NCBI GenBank assembly: GCA_028284765.1
Contig: JANQRA010000003.1
Span: 208,500 to 272,499, forward strand
DNA length: 64,000 bases
Direction: 5' to 3'
DNA from: Acidimicrobiia bacterium
Lineage (GTDB): Bacteria; Actinomycetota; Acidimicrobiia; Spongiisociales; ZC4RG35
Below are positions 1 to 8,144 of the stretch, in pieces. The translations under genes and the position numbers were made by a program. Under the pieces are notes generated by a model that was given only the letters and a program-made list of their open reading frames with translations, was not told the origin of the DNA and searched no databases. How positions within the stretch are numbered: the first letter of the stretch is position 1; each line of letters opens with the position of its first letter.

Positions 1-414
1 CTGGGTCCGGTTCTGATGGAGGAGCGCGACTGAGTCGATTCCTCCAGAAAGGGCCATCGCGTTCTTGGCGCCCGGGGCGGGTTGGCGAGGGGCGGATAGG
101 GTCTCGCATTCAATTGGGATCCTCTGCGAGTCCTTGAACCATCGGTACCGCACTTGCCTCGCTCGCTCCAGGCCCTCGATCACTGTCGGGCACACCTGAG
201 CTTCGATGCTGACTCGCGGCTCAAAGTGAAAACTGGCAGCGATCGACGCTGGAATCAGGAACGCCTCAGGGCATGCCCACAAGTATTCGGCGTGGGCCTC
301 GTCGGTTGCGAACTCGATGACCTGGCGGTCCCGTTTTCGGCGCTCCCAGAGGACAGTGGCGGATGCTGTTGCCCACCCATCGCGGGTGCCGGACTTCAGG
401 TCAACGATTCTCAA
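1..414 (-). CDS. PP-loop ATP-pyrophosphatase-like protein (partial, runs off left edge)
   Basis: I translated this by hand on the minus strand; 138 codons are inside the window and the C-terminal part is missing. Residues 123-128 are SGGIDS, the PP-loop (SGGxDS) of N-type ATP pyrophosphatases such as QueC, asparagine synthetase and WbpG-like amidotransferases, which adenylate a substrate before amination or thiolation. The first 120 residues have no family I recognise. The likely start is a TTG at 412-414 overlapping the stop of the rmlC-like gene, so the two are probably co-transcribed. The substrate is unknown; the location suggests a sugar or envelope precursor. The PP-loop is solid and the function is not. 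Confidence 0.6.
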   Translation of the reverse strand, partial: MRIVDLKSGTRDGWATASATVLWERRKRDRQVIEFATDEAHAEYLWACPEAFLIPASIAASFHFEPRVSIEAQVCPTVIEGLERARQVRYRWFKDSQRIPIECETLSAPRQPAPGAKNAMALSGGIDSVALLHQNRTQ

Positions 415-964
415 ACCGGAAGGGGCTTCTGAAATCAGCCCAAGTTGGTGCGTTCAGGTCCTTCTCAGAGAGAATCGGATCTCCGCTCAACTCCCACTGA
501 ATACCCAGATCTCGGTCGTCCCATCGGAGTGCGGAATCGAGTTCAGGGTCCCAGAAGGCGGAACTGAAGTAGGAGACATGTGTGTCATCGCTGAGTGTGC
601 AGAACCCATGTGCGGTGCCTGGCGGTAGATACAGCTGAGACCAGTTCTCTTCGGAAAGCCTCGTAGTGACGTAGTCGCCAAATGTCGGAGAGTCAGCTCG
701 CAGGTCAACCCCAACGTCCTGAATGGCCCCTCGGGTGACTCTGACGAGTTTTGCAGTAGGGCTTGGAGGCAACTGAAAGTGCAGTCCACGAATGGTGTTG
801 GTTCGAGTGCTCGCAATGTGGTTTTCCTGAACGAACTCAACGTCGATGCCCAACTCGTCCACCGACCGGGAGTTGAAGACCTCCGACAGAAATCCCCTGT
901 CGTCTGTATGCCGTGCAGGCTGGACCAATCGGACTCCCGGCATGTCCCCCAATTCGACTCTCAC
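401..964 (-). CDS. dTDP-4-dehydrorhamnose 3,5-epimerase family protein (RmlC-like)
   Basis: This 187-residue cupin is full length for RmlC, which epimerises dTDP-4-keto-6-deoxy-glucose at C3 and C5 on the way to dTDP-rhamnose. Visible motifs are RGLHFQ with the catalytic His at residue 62, the strand VGVDLRADSPTFG at 85-97, PGTAHGF at 115-121 and WDDRDLGIQW near 148-157. The position where RmlC usually has a catalytic Tyr (before a Pro, near 137) reads Phe-Trp, so a C3-only or C5-only epimerase, or another dTDP-ketosugar substrate, is possible. It lies 9 nt downstream of a membrane-protein gene on the same strand and overlaps the next gene. Confidence 0.82.
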   Translation of the reverse strand: MRVELGDMPGVRLVQPARHTDDRGFLSEVFNSRSVDELGIDVEFVQENHIASTRTNTIRGLHFQLPPSPTAKLVRVTRGAIQDVGVDLRADSPTFGDYVTTRLSEENWSQLYLPPGTAHGFCTLSDDTHVSYFSSAFWDPELDSALRWDDRDLGIQWELSGDPILSEKDLNAPTWADFRSPFRFENR

Positions 965-973
965 GACATCAAG

Positions 974-1855
974 CTAGCCCGTTTGAGCCCGATCCGTTCG
1001 TCGAGATATCTCACTCAGGATGAAGTACGCAGCCCCTACGAAAACGCCGAGTCCCACGGCAGCTGGTGCCGCATCTTCCATTAGGCCAAAGAAACGAGCC
1101 GCGACCAGAACCAGGAGTGAATGCGTCCCGAGGATCAGCCAGGGGCTGATCCGAGCGTGACCACGGGGAAGAAGTGGAAGGAGAGCGAGGATCCCCATCG
1201 CTCCGATTGCGCCCACGATCGAACCCGGCCGGTCCGCACCACCGGAGCCGGCTACCCAGACCACCATTGCCCCAAGACTGAACGCTCCTGGTGCCACGAT
1301 TCTGCCGTCTATGCCTTTGACCGTGGCGAGGGAGAGGGGCACGGCAACTCCGAGCAGAACTCTCGCTCCCTCGGTTTCGGGCACTGTGGTCCAAATCCCG
1401 AATGCGCTGATGGCAAACAGGATCCCCAGAAGATGTCGGTGTGACGCCTGCTTCCAGTAGTGGAGCGCTAACCCCAACCCCACGGCCACCACGGGAAGCG
1501 TCAGATTGATCCATCGAGCGTCCGCGATATCGCTGCGACTGGAAACGAATGCCGCACCGATAGCCACGAGAACCGCTCCGAGTGTCTTCCTCTGGTCCCA
1601 CGGGCGTTCTGAGACATCCTCAATGAGCCAACCGCCGATCGCACAGGTGACCACACCTACGGCCAGACCTAAACGCTGTCCGACGGCCAGATTCACGCCA
1701 AGCAAGGAGCCAGCCGCCACAGCGAGACCCCACCCGGGTAGACCGTTCTCCGCTCGCACCAGTAGGAAAACTGCAAGCAGCGCCACACCGATCGCCAATC
1801 CGGTGAGGAACTCGGCGCGCGTGAGCAGATCGAGGAGCGTTGAGATCGATTCCAA
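974..1855 (-). CDS. multispan membrane protein of unknown function
   Basis: The 293-residue protein is almost entirely hydrophobic, with roughly nine candidate membrane helices separated by short loops, an N-terminus MESISTLLDL and a basic tail ending RRTDRAQTG. I do not recognise the family. It starts at an ATG and ends 9 nt before the RmlC-like gene, so they likely form an operon. The setting suggests a role in envelope polysaccharide export, polymerisation or lipid-linked sugar handling, but nothing in the sequence proves this. Confidence 0.6.
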   Translation of the reverse strand: MESISTLLDLLTRAEFLTGLAIGVALLAVFLLVRAENGLPGWGLAVAAGSLLGVNLAVGQRLGLAVGVVTCAIGGWLIEDVSERPWDQRKTLGAVLVAIGAAFVSSRSDIADARWINLTLPVVAVGLGLALHYWKQASHRHLLGILFAISAFGIWTTVPETEGARVLLGVAVPLSLATVKGIDGRIVAPGAFSLGAMVVWVAGSGGADRPGSIVGAIGAMGILALLPLLPRGHARISPWLILGTHSLLVLVAARFFGLMEDAAPAAVGLGVFVGAAYFILSEISRRTDRAQTG

Positions 1856-1895
1856 TGCCGGGCGACTCTATGACGGGTCGACGCCTAGGCGGTGG

Positions 1896-3560
1896 TCAAC
1901 AGTTGGATCCGTCGATCTTGACCTTGGTTCCCGGGACGACGTTGTCCCACACGACATCGGAGCATTTCAGCCCGGTGTTGTTGAAGACATAGGTCGTGGC
2001 CAGGTCACCGGAGTCTTGAGCATTGCGAATGATGAACTTGTCGATCGCCACATCGGTGAAGACAGGTGCGTCGTCGTCGATTCGGTGCTTCATGGCGATC
2101 ACCGTGTCGATCTTCCCGCCTGTCAGTGTCCAACCCAGGGCATGGATCTCAACGAACTCGACGTCGACGTTTCGGTAGTCGTAGTCGTTTCGGTACGCAC
2201 CGTGGTCAATACCGTCACCCTTGAATCCGTTGATGATGTGCTGCTCACTGTCGTTCTGCCAGACGAAGATCCCATTGCAGGCCGATCCGTAAGAAGCATT
2301 GTTGGTGAAAGTCCATGAGCTCGGCTGTTTGTTGTTCAGCTCGGGCCATTGGAAACCGGAGCAGTCCTTCGGGTGGGAAGGCTTCACGTTGCGTGCAACC
2401 GAGTTCTTCACCACGTTGCCCTTACCTGCCCCAAGCTCGAAGGCGGACAGCCTCGTGCCCCGGTTGTCACCGATGCAGTTGGTCACGCCATCTGCGAGAG
2501 CATGGTCATAGACGATGTCGTTCGAGTTGTTCACCTGGCTGGTGGACTGAAACTCCGGTGGATCCCACCAGTAGGCGTCACATTTGCCGTTCTTCGCGAT
2601 GGTGTGGCGGAATGTGATCCCGTGAGATCCGTGCGGCACGAAGGCATGGTTCTTCGAACCGACGACCGCAACTCCTTCGACGATCGTGCCGCGTGTTGAG
2701 TTGCCATTGAGGTGCCAGTGCAGCGAGTAGTCACCGAGTGAGCCGGTGCCAGAGTTCTTCACTGCGAAGTACTTGAGGACCGACTTTCCGGCGCCCTGAT
2801 GGAACATGATCCGCTGGAGGTTGGAGAAGTTGATATCTCTGGAGACGTTGGCGTTGGACCCATTGCCCGACCAGGTGAAGACCTCGGAGCCCCGGAAGTC
2901 TGCCTTGCCGCCATTCATGAACATGATCTGATGGCCGTTGCCGTCGAGGTTCACTCCGGGACGAGCGACCAGCGTCCCTCCCATCACCATCAAGTCACCC
3001 TGGAGGGAAATGTTCCCTTTCAGCTCAACCGTTCCGGTGACCGTGCATGGACACGCCGTGCCGGTGATCGTCCCGGTCACCACTGGTGAGCTGGCTTCTG
3101 TTGTGGTTGGGCTTGGGGGAGAGGTTGTGGTTGGCGAAGACGGTTTGGTGGTTGGACTTGACGGTTTGGTCGTTGTCGGCGACGTCGGTTTGGTGGTGGG
3201 TGAGCTCGACTTGGGTTCGGTTGTGGGTGACGACTCAGGCTGTGTCTCGTCGCTCGCCGATGAGGCCTCAGAGGTAGTTGTCGTATCGGCTGCCTCCTCG
3301 GAATCCGTGGGAAGCGGAGCTTGGGGGGCTGTAGCAGCAGCCTCCGGTACTCCGGCGACTGATGCCGTGGGGGAGGGTGGTTCGATCAAGGCTTGAGGGT
3401 CCTCTTCCGCAGCGAGGATCACGCGATAGTCCGAGTCAGTGGTCTCTGAAGATGAGAACGGATTGAAGTCCTCGAACACCTGGGGCATCGTGAGCGCCAG
3501 CGCAGGGGCGAGGATGAATAGGACAGCGATGCCCATGAGGACTCTGAGTGAGCGGTTCAA
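1896..3560 (-). CDS. surface-anchored parallel beta-helix protein, CEMIP/G8-like
   Basis: The best start is a TTG at 3558-3560 preceded by GGAG at 7-nt spacing, giving 554 residues; a longer reading frame upstream would run into the divergent gene. Residues 8-25 are a membrane anchor or signal (LMGIAVLFILAPALALT). Residues 60-158 are a Pro/Ser/Thr-rich linker with repeated SPTTTKP units. From about 164 to the end the pattern is that of a right-handed beta-helix. The segments YSLHWHLNGN at 278-287 and PHGSHGITF near 309-317 resemble the His-rich repeats of CEMIP/TMEM2/fibrocystin-type helices, a family that includes hyaluronan-degrading proteins. An exported glycan-binding or glycan-cleaving protein is inferred. 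Confidence 0.65.
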   Translation of the reverse strand: MNRSLRVLMGIAVLFILAPALALTMPQVFEDFNPFSSSETTDSDYRVILAAEEDPQALIEPPSPTASVAGVPEAAATAPQAPLPTDSEEAADTTTTSEASSASDETQPESSPTTEPKSSSPTTKPTSPTTTKPSSPTTKPSSPTTTSPPSPTTTEASSPVVTGTITGTACPCTVTGTVELKGNISLQGDLMVMGGTLVARPGVNLDGNGHQIMFMNGGKADFRGSEVFTWSGNGSNANVSRDINFSNLQRIMFHQGAGKSVLKYFAVKNSGTGSLGDYSLHWHLNGNSTRGTIVEGVAVVGSKNHAFVPHGSHGITFRHTIAKNGKCDAYWWDPPEFQSTSQVNNSNDIVYDHALADGVTNCIGDNRGTRLSAFELGAGKGNVVKNSVARNVKPSHPKDCSGFQWPELNNKQPSSWTFTNNASYGSACNGIFVWQNDSEQHIINGFKGDGIDHGAYRNDYDYRNVDVEFVEIHALGWTLTGGKIDTVIAMKHRIDDDAPVFTDVAIDKFIIRNAQDSGDLATTYVFNNTGLKCSDVVWDNVVPGTKVKIDGSNC

Positions 3561-3789
3561 AGCGGATCTCCAGTTGATGCGAAACTCCAGGGCTGGGCGT
3601 GTGGTGGTACAACGCGGCATCCTGGCTTTTTGGCCATACCCGCTTTTTCGGCCGCATCGACGTCGGCTTGAGATGTTTTCTTGATAGGCCCAGAGGCCCA
3701 TTCCTCGCCGATTGGTTGCTGGGAAGCTTAGGTGGCGGTGTGGCCTACACGAATTGCGAGAATTGGCCCACACGAGAAGGGCGTTGCGG

Positions 3790-4650
3790 GTGACTGAAAT
3801 CAAGATCAGAGAGCTTGATGACGCCGATGTCCAACCTGCCTTGGCGATTCTCGCAACGGAGTTCGGCCCGGAATTCACGGCGGATTGGTTCCGTTGGAAA
3901 CACCGCAGCTCACCATTTGGTCGGTCGCTCGGATGGGTCGCGACCGATTCGCAGGGTGTCGCTGGGGTTCGGTTGCTACTCCCTTGGGAGTTTGAGTCCG
4001 CTCGCGGGGAGCTCTCCGCTTATCGGCCGTGTGACACCGTTGTCCACCCACGCGCTCGGGGCAAAGGAGTGTTTACGGGGCTCATGAGACACGCCATAGC
4101 CTCGCTCGAGAGCGACGTTGACATTCTGTTCAACACACCGAACTCCCAGAGCCGTGGCGGGTACTTCAAGATGGGCTTCGTCGTAGATCACGAGTTGGGG
4201 CAGCGTCTCGGCGTGAGTCGGCGTACCCGAGAAGGGCTAGCGAAGCCGGTGGCCGAATCTGATTCAGGAGGTTCGGAGTCGCCACGTACGGTCAGGACCG
4301 CTGAGTTTCTGCGCTGGCGCTATGAAGAGTGTCCCGTGCGTGAATACGTGTCCATCGGCTTGGAAAGCGTCGACGAAGAACACGGGCTCGTTTGTCGAGT
4401 TAGCGATAGCAGTCGAGTCAGGCAGCTCCTGATACATGAGCTCTGGGGCTCCGACACTGTCCGTCGTCGTCTCGTGCGAGCGGCCTCGGCGCACAACGGC
4501 ACCCGTGTCGTCCGGGTACGTGGCTCCGACAGGGACGCTCTTCCCTTTTCGATAGTCCGTGGATCCACCCTCGTGACCAGGTTTGAGACTGCTGGGCCCT
4601 CAGGTGGGCCACTGGACCTCTCCCTGGGCGATGTTGAGGACGTCCTGTGA
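3790..4650 (+). CDS. GNAT-family N-acetyltransferase in the polysaccharide cluster
   Basis: The chosen start is the GTG at 3790, preceded by GAAGGG about 8 nt upstream; an in-frame upstream ATG at 3712 would add 26 atypical residues. The 286-residue product carries a GNAT acetyl-CoA-binding motif (VVHPRARGKGVFTGLM, about residues 85-100) and a GGYFKMGF motif, and looks like a GNAT with an additional C-terminal domain. It probably transfers an acyl group to a sugar or amino sugar. It overlaps the next glycosyltransferase gene by 4 nt and starts a plus-strand run of five genes. Confidence 0.7.
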   Translation: MTEIKIRELDDADVQPALAILATEFGPEFTADWFRWKHRSSPFGRSLGWVATDSQGVAGVRLLLPWEFESARGELSAYRPCDTVVHPRARGKGVFTGLMRHAIASLESDVDILFNTPNSQSRGGYFKMGFVVDHELGQRLGVSRRTREGLAKPVAESDSGGSESPRTVRTAEFLRWRYEECPVREYVSIGLESVDEEHGLVCRVSDSSRVRQLLIHELWGSDTVRRRLVRAASAHNGTRVVRVRGSDRDALPFSIVRGSTLVTRFETAGPSGGPLDLSLGDVEDVL

Positions 4651-5765
4651 GGGCGCTTCATGTGATCAACTCGCTCGGCGGCTCTGGCGGTGCCGAACAT
4701 GGGCTGGTTCGCGAGATCAGTCGCTTCGCTCCCGATGTCGAGAACACAGTCGTCCGGCTCTTTGAGAAGGATCAGATCGGGCATCAACTAGAAGCAGTGG
4801 GGATTCCCGTGATACCACTGGGACTTGATGCGAGTAGTGCGGGCCGGAATTGGCCGGTCGGAGCGCGGAGGCTGCGGAGCATCATCGGTGATCTGAAGCC
4901 TGACGTCCTCCAGACCTCTCTGTTTGCAGCCAACCTGGTTGGGCAGCTATCCACTCGAGACACGCCGATCCTGTCGACTTTCACGCTCAGCGGCGAGTCG
5001 CACCTCTTGCAGAGGTATCAACCAGGTGCCGCATCTTTGAGGGCATCGATGCTGCGAAAGGTCGCGGGCTACGCGGCTAAAAGAGAGAACGTGAGTTTCA
5101 GGGCCCTCACCGACGATGCCGCTGAGACCAACATCGGTCTTCTCGGTGTGGACCCGAGTCGGGTCACGACGATCCCAAGGGGTGTTCCCGAATTCGAGGC
5201 CGAGCGAAGCAGGGCCGAGTTGGAGCTGCCCGAAGAAGTGCCACTCTTGCTCAACGTCGCAAGGCAGGCCGCACAGAAGGGACAGACCGATCTCATAGAG
5301 GCCTTTGCTGCGATACGCCGCTCTGTCCCGGCCCATTTAGTGATCGTCGGACGGCGCGGCGATGCCTCGGCTGCGCTCGAGGGCTCGATTGCGAGTCACG
5401 GGCTTGGGGCGCATGTATCTCTTGTCGGCTACACCGACGACGTCGGCTCATATCTCCACGAAGCCGATCTTTTCGTGTTCACCTCGTTCATGGAGGGTCT
5501 CGGGACAGCCGTCGTCGAGGCCTTGTCGGTTGGCCTAGGCGTTGTCGCATATGACATTCCTCCTGTGCGTGAGGCCACACATGACGGTGAGTTCGCAGCG
5601 CTTGTCGAGGCTGGCAACCAGGCGGCATTTGCAGAGACGGTGCTCGCAGAGCTCAGCAGCGCTGAGCGACGGCATCCGGAGCGTGCGAAGGCAATCCTCG
5701 AGAGCCACGGGATAGAAGCCATATCACGACGAGTCGAAATACTCCTGCGAGAGTTGGCTGCATGA
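4647..5765 (+). CDS. GT4-family glycosyltransferase
   Basis: This 372-residue protein has the GT-B layout of retaining GT4 enzymes. The N-terminal domain begins MRALHVINSLGGSGGAEHGL, with the usual glycine-rich loop. The C-terminal nucleotide-sugar domain has PLLLNVARQAAQKGQ, LVIVGRRGD and the E-x7-E region FMEGLGTAVVEALSVG. It should add a sugar to a lipid-linked or growing polysaccharide at the cytoplasmic face. It starts at a GTG whose last bases form the stop of the preceding gene and overlaps the next gene as ATGA, so translational coupling is likely. The donor and acceptor cannot be read from sequence. Confidence 0.88.
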   Translation: MRALHVINSLGGSGGAEHGLVREISRFAPDVENTVVRLFEKDQIGHQLEAVGIPVIPLGLDASSAGRNWPVGARRLRSIIGDLKPDVLQTSLFAANLVGQLSTRDTPILSTFTLSGESHLLQRYQPGAASLRASMLRKVAGYAAKRENVSFRALTDDAAETNIGLLGVDPSRVTTIPRGVPEFEAERSRAELELPEEVPLLLNVARQAAQKGQTDLIEAFAAIRRSVPAHLVIVGRRGDASAALEGSIASHGLGAHVSLVGYTDDVGSYLHEADLFVFTSFMEGLGTAVVEALSVGLGVVAYDIPPVREATHDGEFAALVEAGNQAAFAETVLAELSSAERRHPERAKAILESHGIEAISRRVEILLRELAA

Positions 5766-6643
5766 GCATTGTGCGAAGGCTTGGATTTGGCGTTATGGGC
5801 GCTCTGGCCAGGCCGGTCCGTGCCTTGTCGGACAACACGAAGCTCAGAGTTCTGGCGTACCACGACGTCAGCGATGTCGACGCTTTCGAGCGCCAGGTCG
5901 AATACCTGGCACACGCCTACGAACCCGTGGTCCCGCCTTTCGATGGCGTGCCTTCCAGCAAGGACCGAAGGGTGTGGATCACCTTTGATGACGCAGATCC
6001 GACGGTCGTCAGCAATGCCCTTCCGGTCCTGCAGCGATACGGGATCACGGCATCGACATACGTCTGTCCAGGATTGGTAGACACCGAGGTGCCCTTCTGG
6101 TGGGAGACGGTGGAACACGCCAGATCACTAGGGATCTCCGATGGATCCATCCCCGACCTGAGGACTCTCAAAGGCTGGGGCGATCCCAGGCGCCGGGAGT
6201 ACGTTGCGAGCCTCGGCGAGATGATACGAACCCGATCTGGTCAGTTCCGGCGAACTCAGATCACGAGTGAGCAGCTAGCGACTTGGATGGACTCCGGGAA
6301 TCGAATCGGAAACCACTCTTGGGACCATCCCATCCTCTCGACATGTGAGCCCGCGGTCCAGGAAAGTCAAATTGCCAAGGCCCATGATTGGCTGGTGTCT
6401 CGTGGCATGTTGAGCGATGCCACATTTGCCTACCCTGACGGCGATGCCACCGAGACAGCTGTGGATACGCTCCAAACGCTGGGTTACGAAGCTGCACTGC
6501 TCTTCGATCATCGCGTCTCCTCGGGCCTGCCGTCGATGAGTGTGTCGCGCATTCGAGTCAACGCTTCCGACTCACTCAGTGAGTTCAAGGCGAAAGTGTC
6601 GGGAGTCCATCCGGCGCTCCACCGGATACGAGGTGGGAGCTGA
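5762..6643 (+). CDS. polysaccharide deacetylase (NodB-homology) family protein
   Basis: The 293-residue product has the carbohydrate esterase 4 metal site: the DD pair in WITFDDADP (Asp76-Asp77) and the HxxxH in GNHSWDHP (His185, His189), followed by FAYPDGDAT. Such enzymes remove N- or O-acetyl groups from glycans with a divalent metal. The first 25 residues are basic and mildly hydrophobic but not a convincing signal peptide. The gene overlaps its upstream neighbour by 4 nt and abuts the aminotransferase gene, so it belongs to the same polysaccharide operon. Confidence 0.85.
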   Translation: MSIVRRLGFGVMGALARPVRALSDNTKLRVLAYHDVSDVDAFERQVEYLAHAYEPVVPPFDGVPSSKDRRVWITFDDADPTVVSNALPVLQRYGITASTYVCPGLVDTEVPFWWETVEHARSLGISDGSIPDLRTLKGWGDPRRREYVASLGEMIRTRSGQFRRTQITSEQLATWMDSGNRIGNHSWDHPILSTCEPAVQESQIAKAHDWLVSRGMLSDATFAYPDGDATETAVDTLQTLGYEAALLFDHRVSSGLPSMSVSRIRVNASDSLSEFKAKVSGVHPALHRIRGGS

Positions 6644-7756
6644 GTGGATCGGGTCTATCTATCCCCACCCGACGTCGGCGAAGCGGACCGAGATGCACTC
6701 AATCGCGCTTTCGACAGCGGTTGGATCGCTCCGCTGGGTCCGGAAGTCGACGCCTTTGAAGTCGAGTTGGCTGAGAAGATCGGGCGTTCTAACGCTGTCG
6801 CCCTGAGCAGTGGCACTGCGGCCCTTCACTTGGGCCTGCTTCTCGAAGGAGTAGGTGCGGGTGACAAGGTTCTGGTGTCGAGTCTGACCTTTTCGGCGAC
6901 GGCGAATGCCATCTCTTATGTAGGGGCTGAGCCGGTGTTCATCGACTCTGATGCTGAGACGTGGAACATGGATCCGAGCCTTCTGAACGAGGCGTTGAAG
7001 TCGGGGAGCTACGCCGCATGTATGCCAGTTGACATCTATGGCCAATGTGCCGACTACAGCCAGATCGAGGCGGCCTGTAGGGAGCACGGCGTGGCCCTGA
7101 TCGAGGACGCAGCTGAGGCCTTGGGAGCGACCTTGCATGGCCGTCCTGCGGGATCGTTTGGCGACGTTGCTGCTTTGTCTTTCAACGGAAACAAAATCAT
7201 CACCACCAGCGGCGGAGGCGCGTTGCTCACCGATGATGAAGATGCCGCGGCTGAAGCTCGGTTCCTAGCGACGCAGGCCCGTGATCCTGCTCCTCACTAT
7301 CAGCACAGCCGGATCGGCTACAACTACCGGCTCTCGAATCTCCTTGCAGCCCTCGGGCGGTCTCAGTTGTCAGATCTCGATCGCCGTGTGGAGGTGCGTC
7401 GACGCATCAATGCCACGTACCGTGATGGACTGGGCGACCTCGATGGAATCGAGTTCATGCCGGAGGCGGAAGGTTCGCACTCCACCTTTTGGTTGACGGT
7501 CTTGACGGTCGATCCCAGTGTCACAGGTGTCCACCGTGAGGAGTTGCGAACCGTCCTCGAGGAGCAGAACATCGAAGCACGTCCGGCCTGGAAACCCATG
7601 CATCTTCAACCCGTCTTCGCCGAGTGTGAGAGTTTTGGCGGTGAAACCTCTTCTCGGCTCTTTGACCAAGGTCTCTGTCTTCCGAGCGGATCGAATCTCT
7701 CCGCAAGCGATCAGCAGAGGGTTATCGATGTCATCCGAGCGACTTTGGGGAATTGA
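6644..7756 (+). CDS. DegT/DnrJ/EryC1/StrS-family sugar aminotransferase
   Basis: At 370 residues this matches PLP-dependent nucleotide-sugar aminotransferases such as WecE/ArnB/PglE. The PLP lysine is Lys184 in SFNGNKIITTSGGG, Asp155 in IEDAAEALGA should contact the cofactor, and ALSSGTAALHLGL (about 53-65) is the phosphate-binding region. It converts a keto sugar nucleotide into an amino sugar using glutamate or another donor. The GTG start immediately follows the deacetylase stop. With the neighbouring GNAT this gives the pair needed for an N-acylated amino sugar, though the exact sugar is unknown. Confidence 0.88.
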   Translation: MDRVYLSPPDVGEADRDALNRAFDSGWIAPLGPEVDAFEVELAEKIGRSNAVALSSGTAALHLGLLLEGVGAGDKVLVSSLTFSATANAISYVGAEPVFIDSDAETWNMDPSLLNEALKSGSYAACMPVDIYGQCADYSQIEAACREHGVALIEDAAEALGATLHGRPAGSFGDVAALSFNGNKIITTSGGGALLTDDEDAAAEARFLATQARDPAPHYQHSRIGYNYRLSNLLAALGRSQLSDLDRRVEVRRRINATYRDGLGDLDGIEFMPEAEGSHSTFWLTVLTVDPSVTGVHREELRTVLEEQNIEARPAWKPMHLQPVFAECESFGGETSSRLFDQGLCLPSGSNLSASDQQRVIDVIRATLGN

Positions 7757-8133
7757 TGCAGATTCTGGGACTAGGCGTGGACCTTGCTGATATCGAGAGG
7801 GTGGGTGGGGTCCTGGCTCGCTATCCCAGGTTTGCCGAGCGCTGCTTCACAGACCACGAGCGCGAGTATGCGTTTCGGTTCGCGAAGCCCGAGCGTCGCT
7901 TGGCGGCGCGGTTCGCGGGTAAAGAAGCAGTGATGAAGTCGCTGGGCACTGGCTGGCGGCGCATCCGCTGGAAGGACGTCGAGATCACTGGTGGTGGAAA
8001 GCCAACAGTCAAACTGTCAGGCACCGCCGAGCGCCGCGCCTCGGCATTGGGGGTAAGCGAGATCCTGGTCACCATCACTCACACAGACACGTCAGCCCTT
8101 GTGATGGCAGTCGCCGTTGGCGATCACGACTAG
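7756..8133 (+). CDS. acpS: holo-[acyl-carrier-protein] synthase
   Basis: The 125-residue protein transfers 4'-phosphopantetheine from CoA to acyl carrier protein. The opening GLGVDLADIERV holds the magnesium-binding Asp9, and FAGKEAVMKSLGTGW holds Glu57 and the CoA-binding lysines; both are diagnostic. I chose the ATG at 7756, which shares one base with the aminotransferase stop, over a TTG one codon earlier. In many actinobacteria acpS directly precedes nnr and alr; here a 3 kb opposite-strand cassette intervenes. Confidence 0.95.
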   Translation: MQILGLGVDLADIERVGGVLARYPRFAERCFTDHEREYAFRFAKPERRLAARFAGKEAVMKSLGTGWRRIRWKDVEITGGGKPTVKLSGTAERRASALGVSEILVTITHTDTSALVMAVAVGDHD

Positions 8134-8144
8134 GGGCCAACAGG

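Noticed and set aside
1506-2318. 270-codon plus-strand frame over the membrane and beta-helix genes
   Set aside because: It spans two real minus-strand genes and has no recognisable domain.
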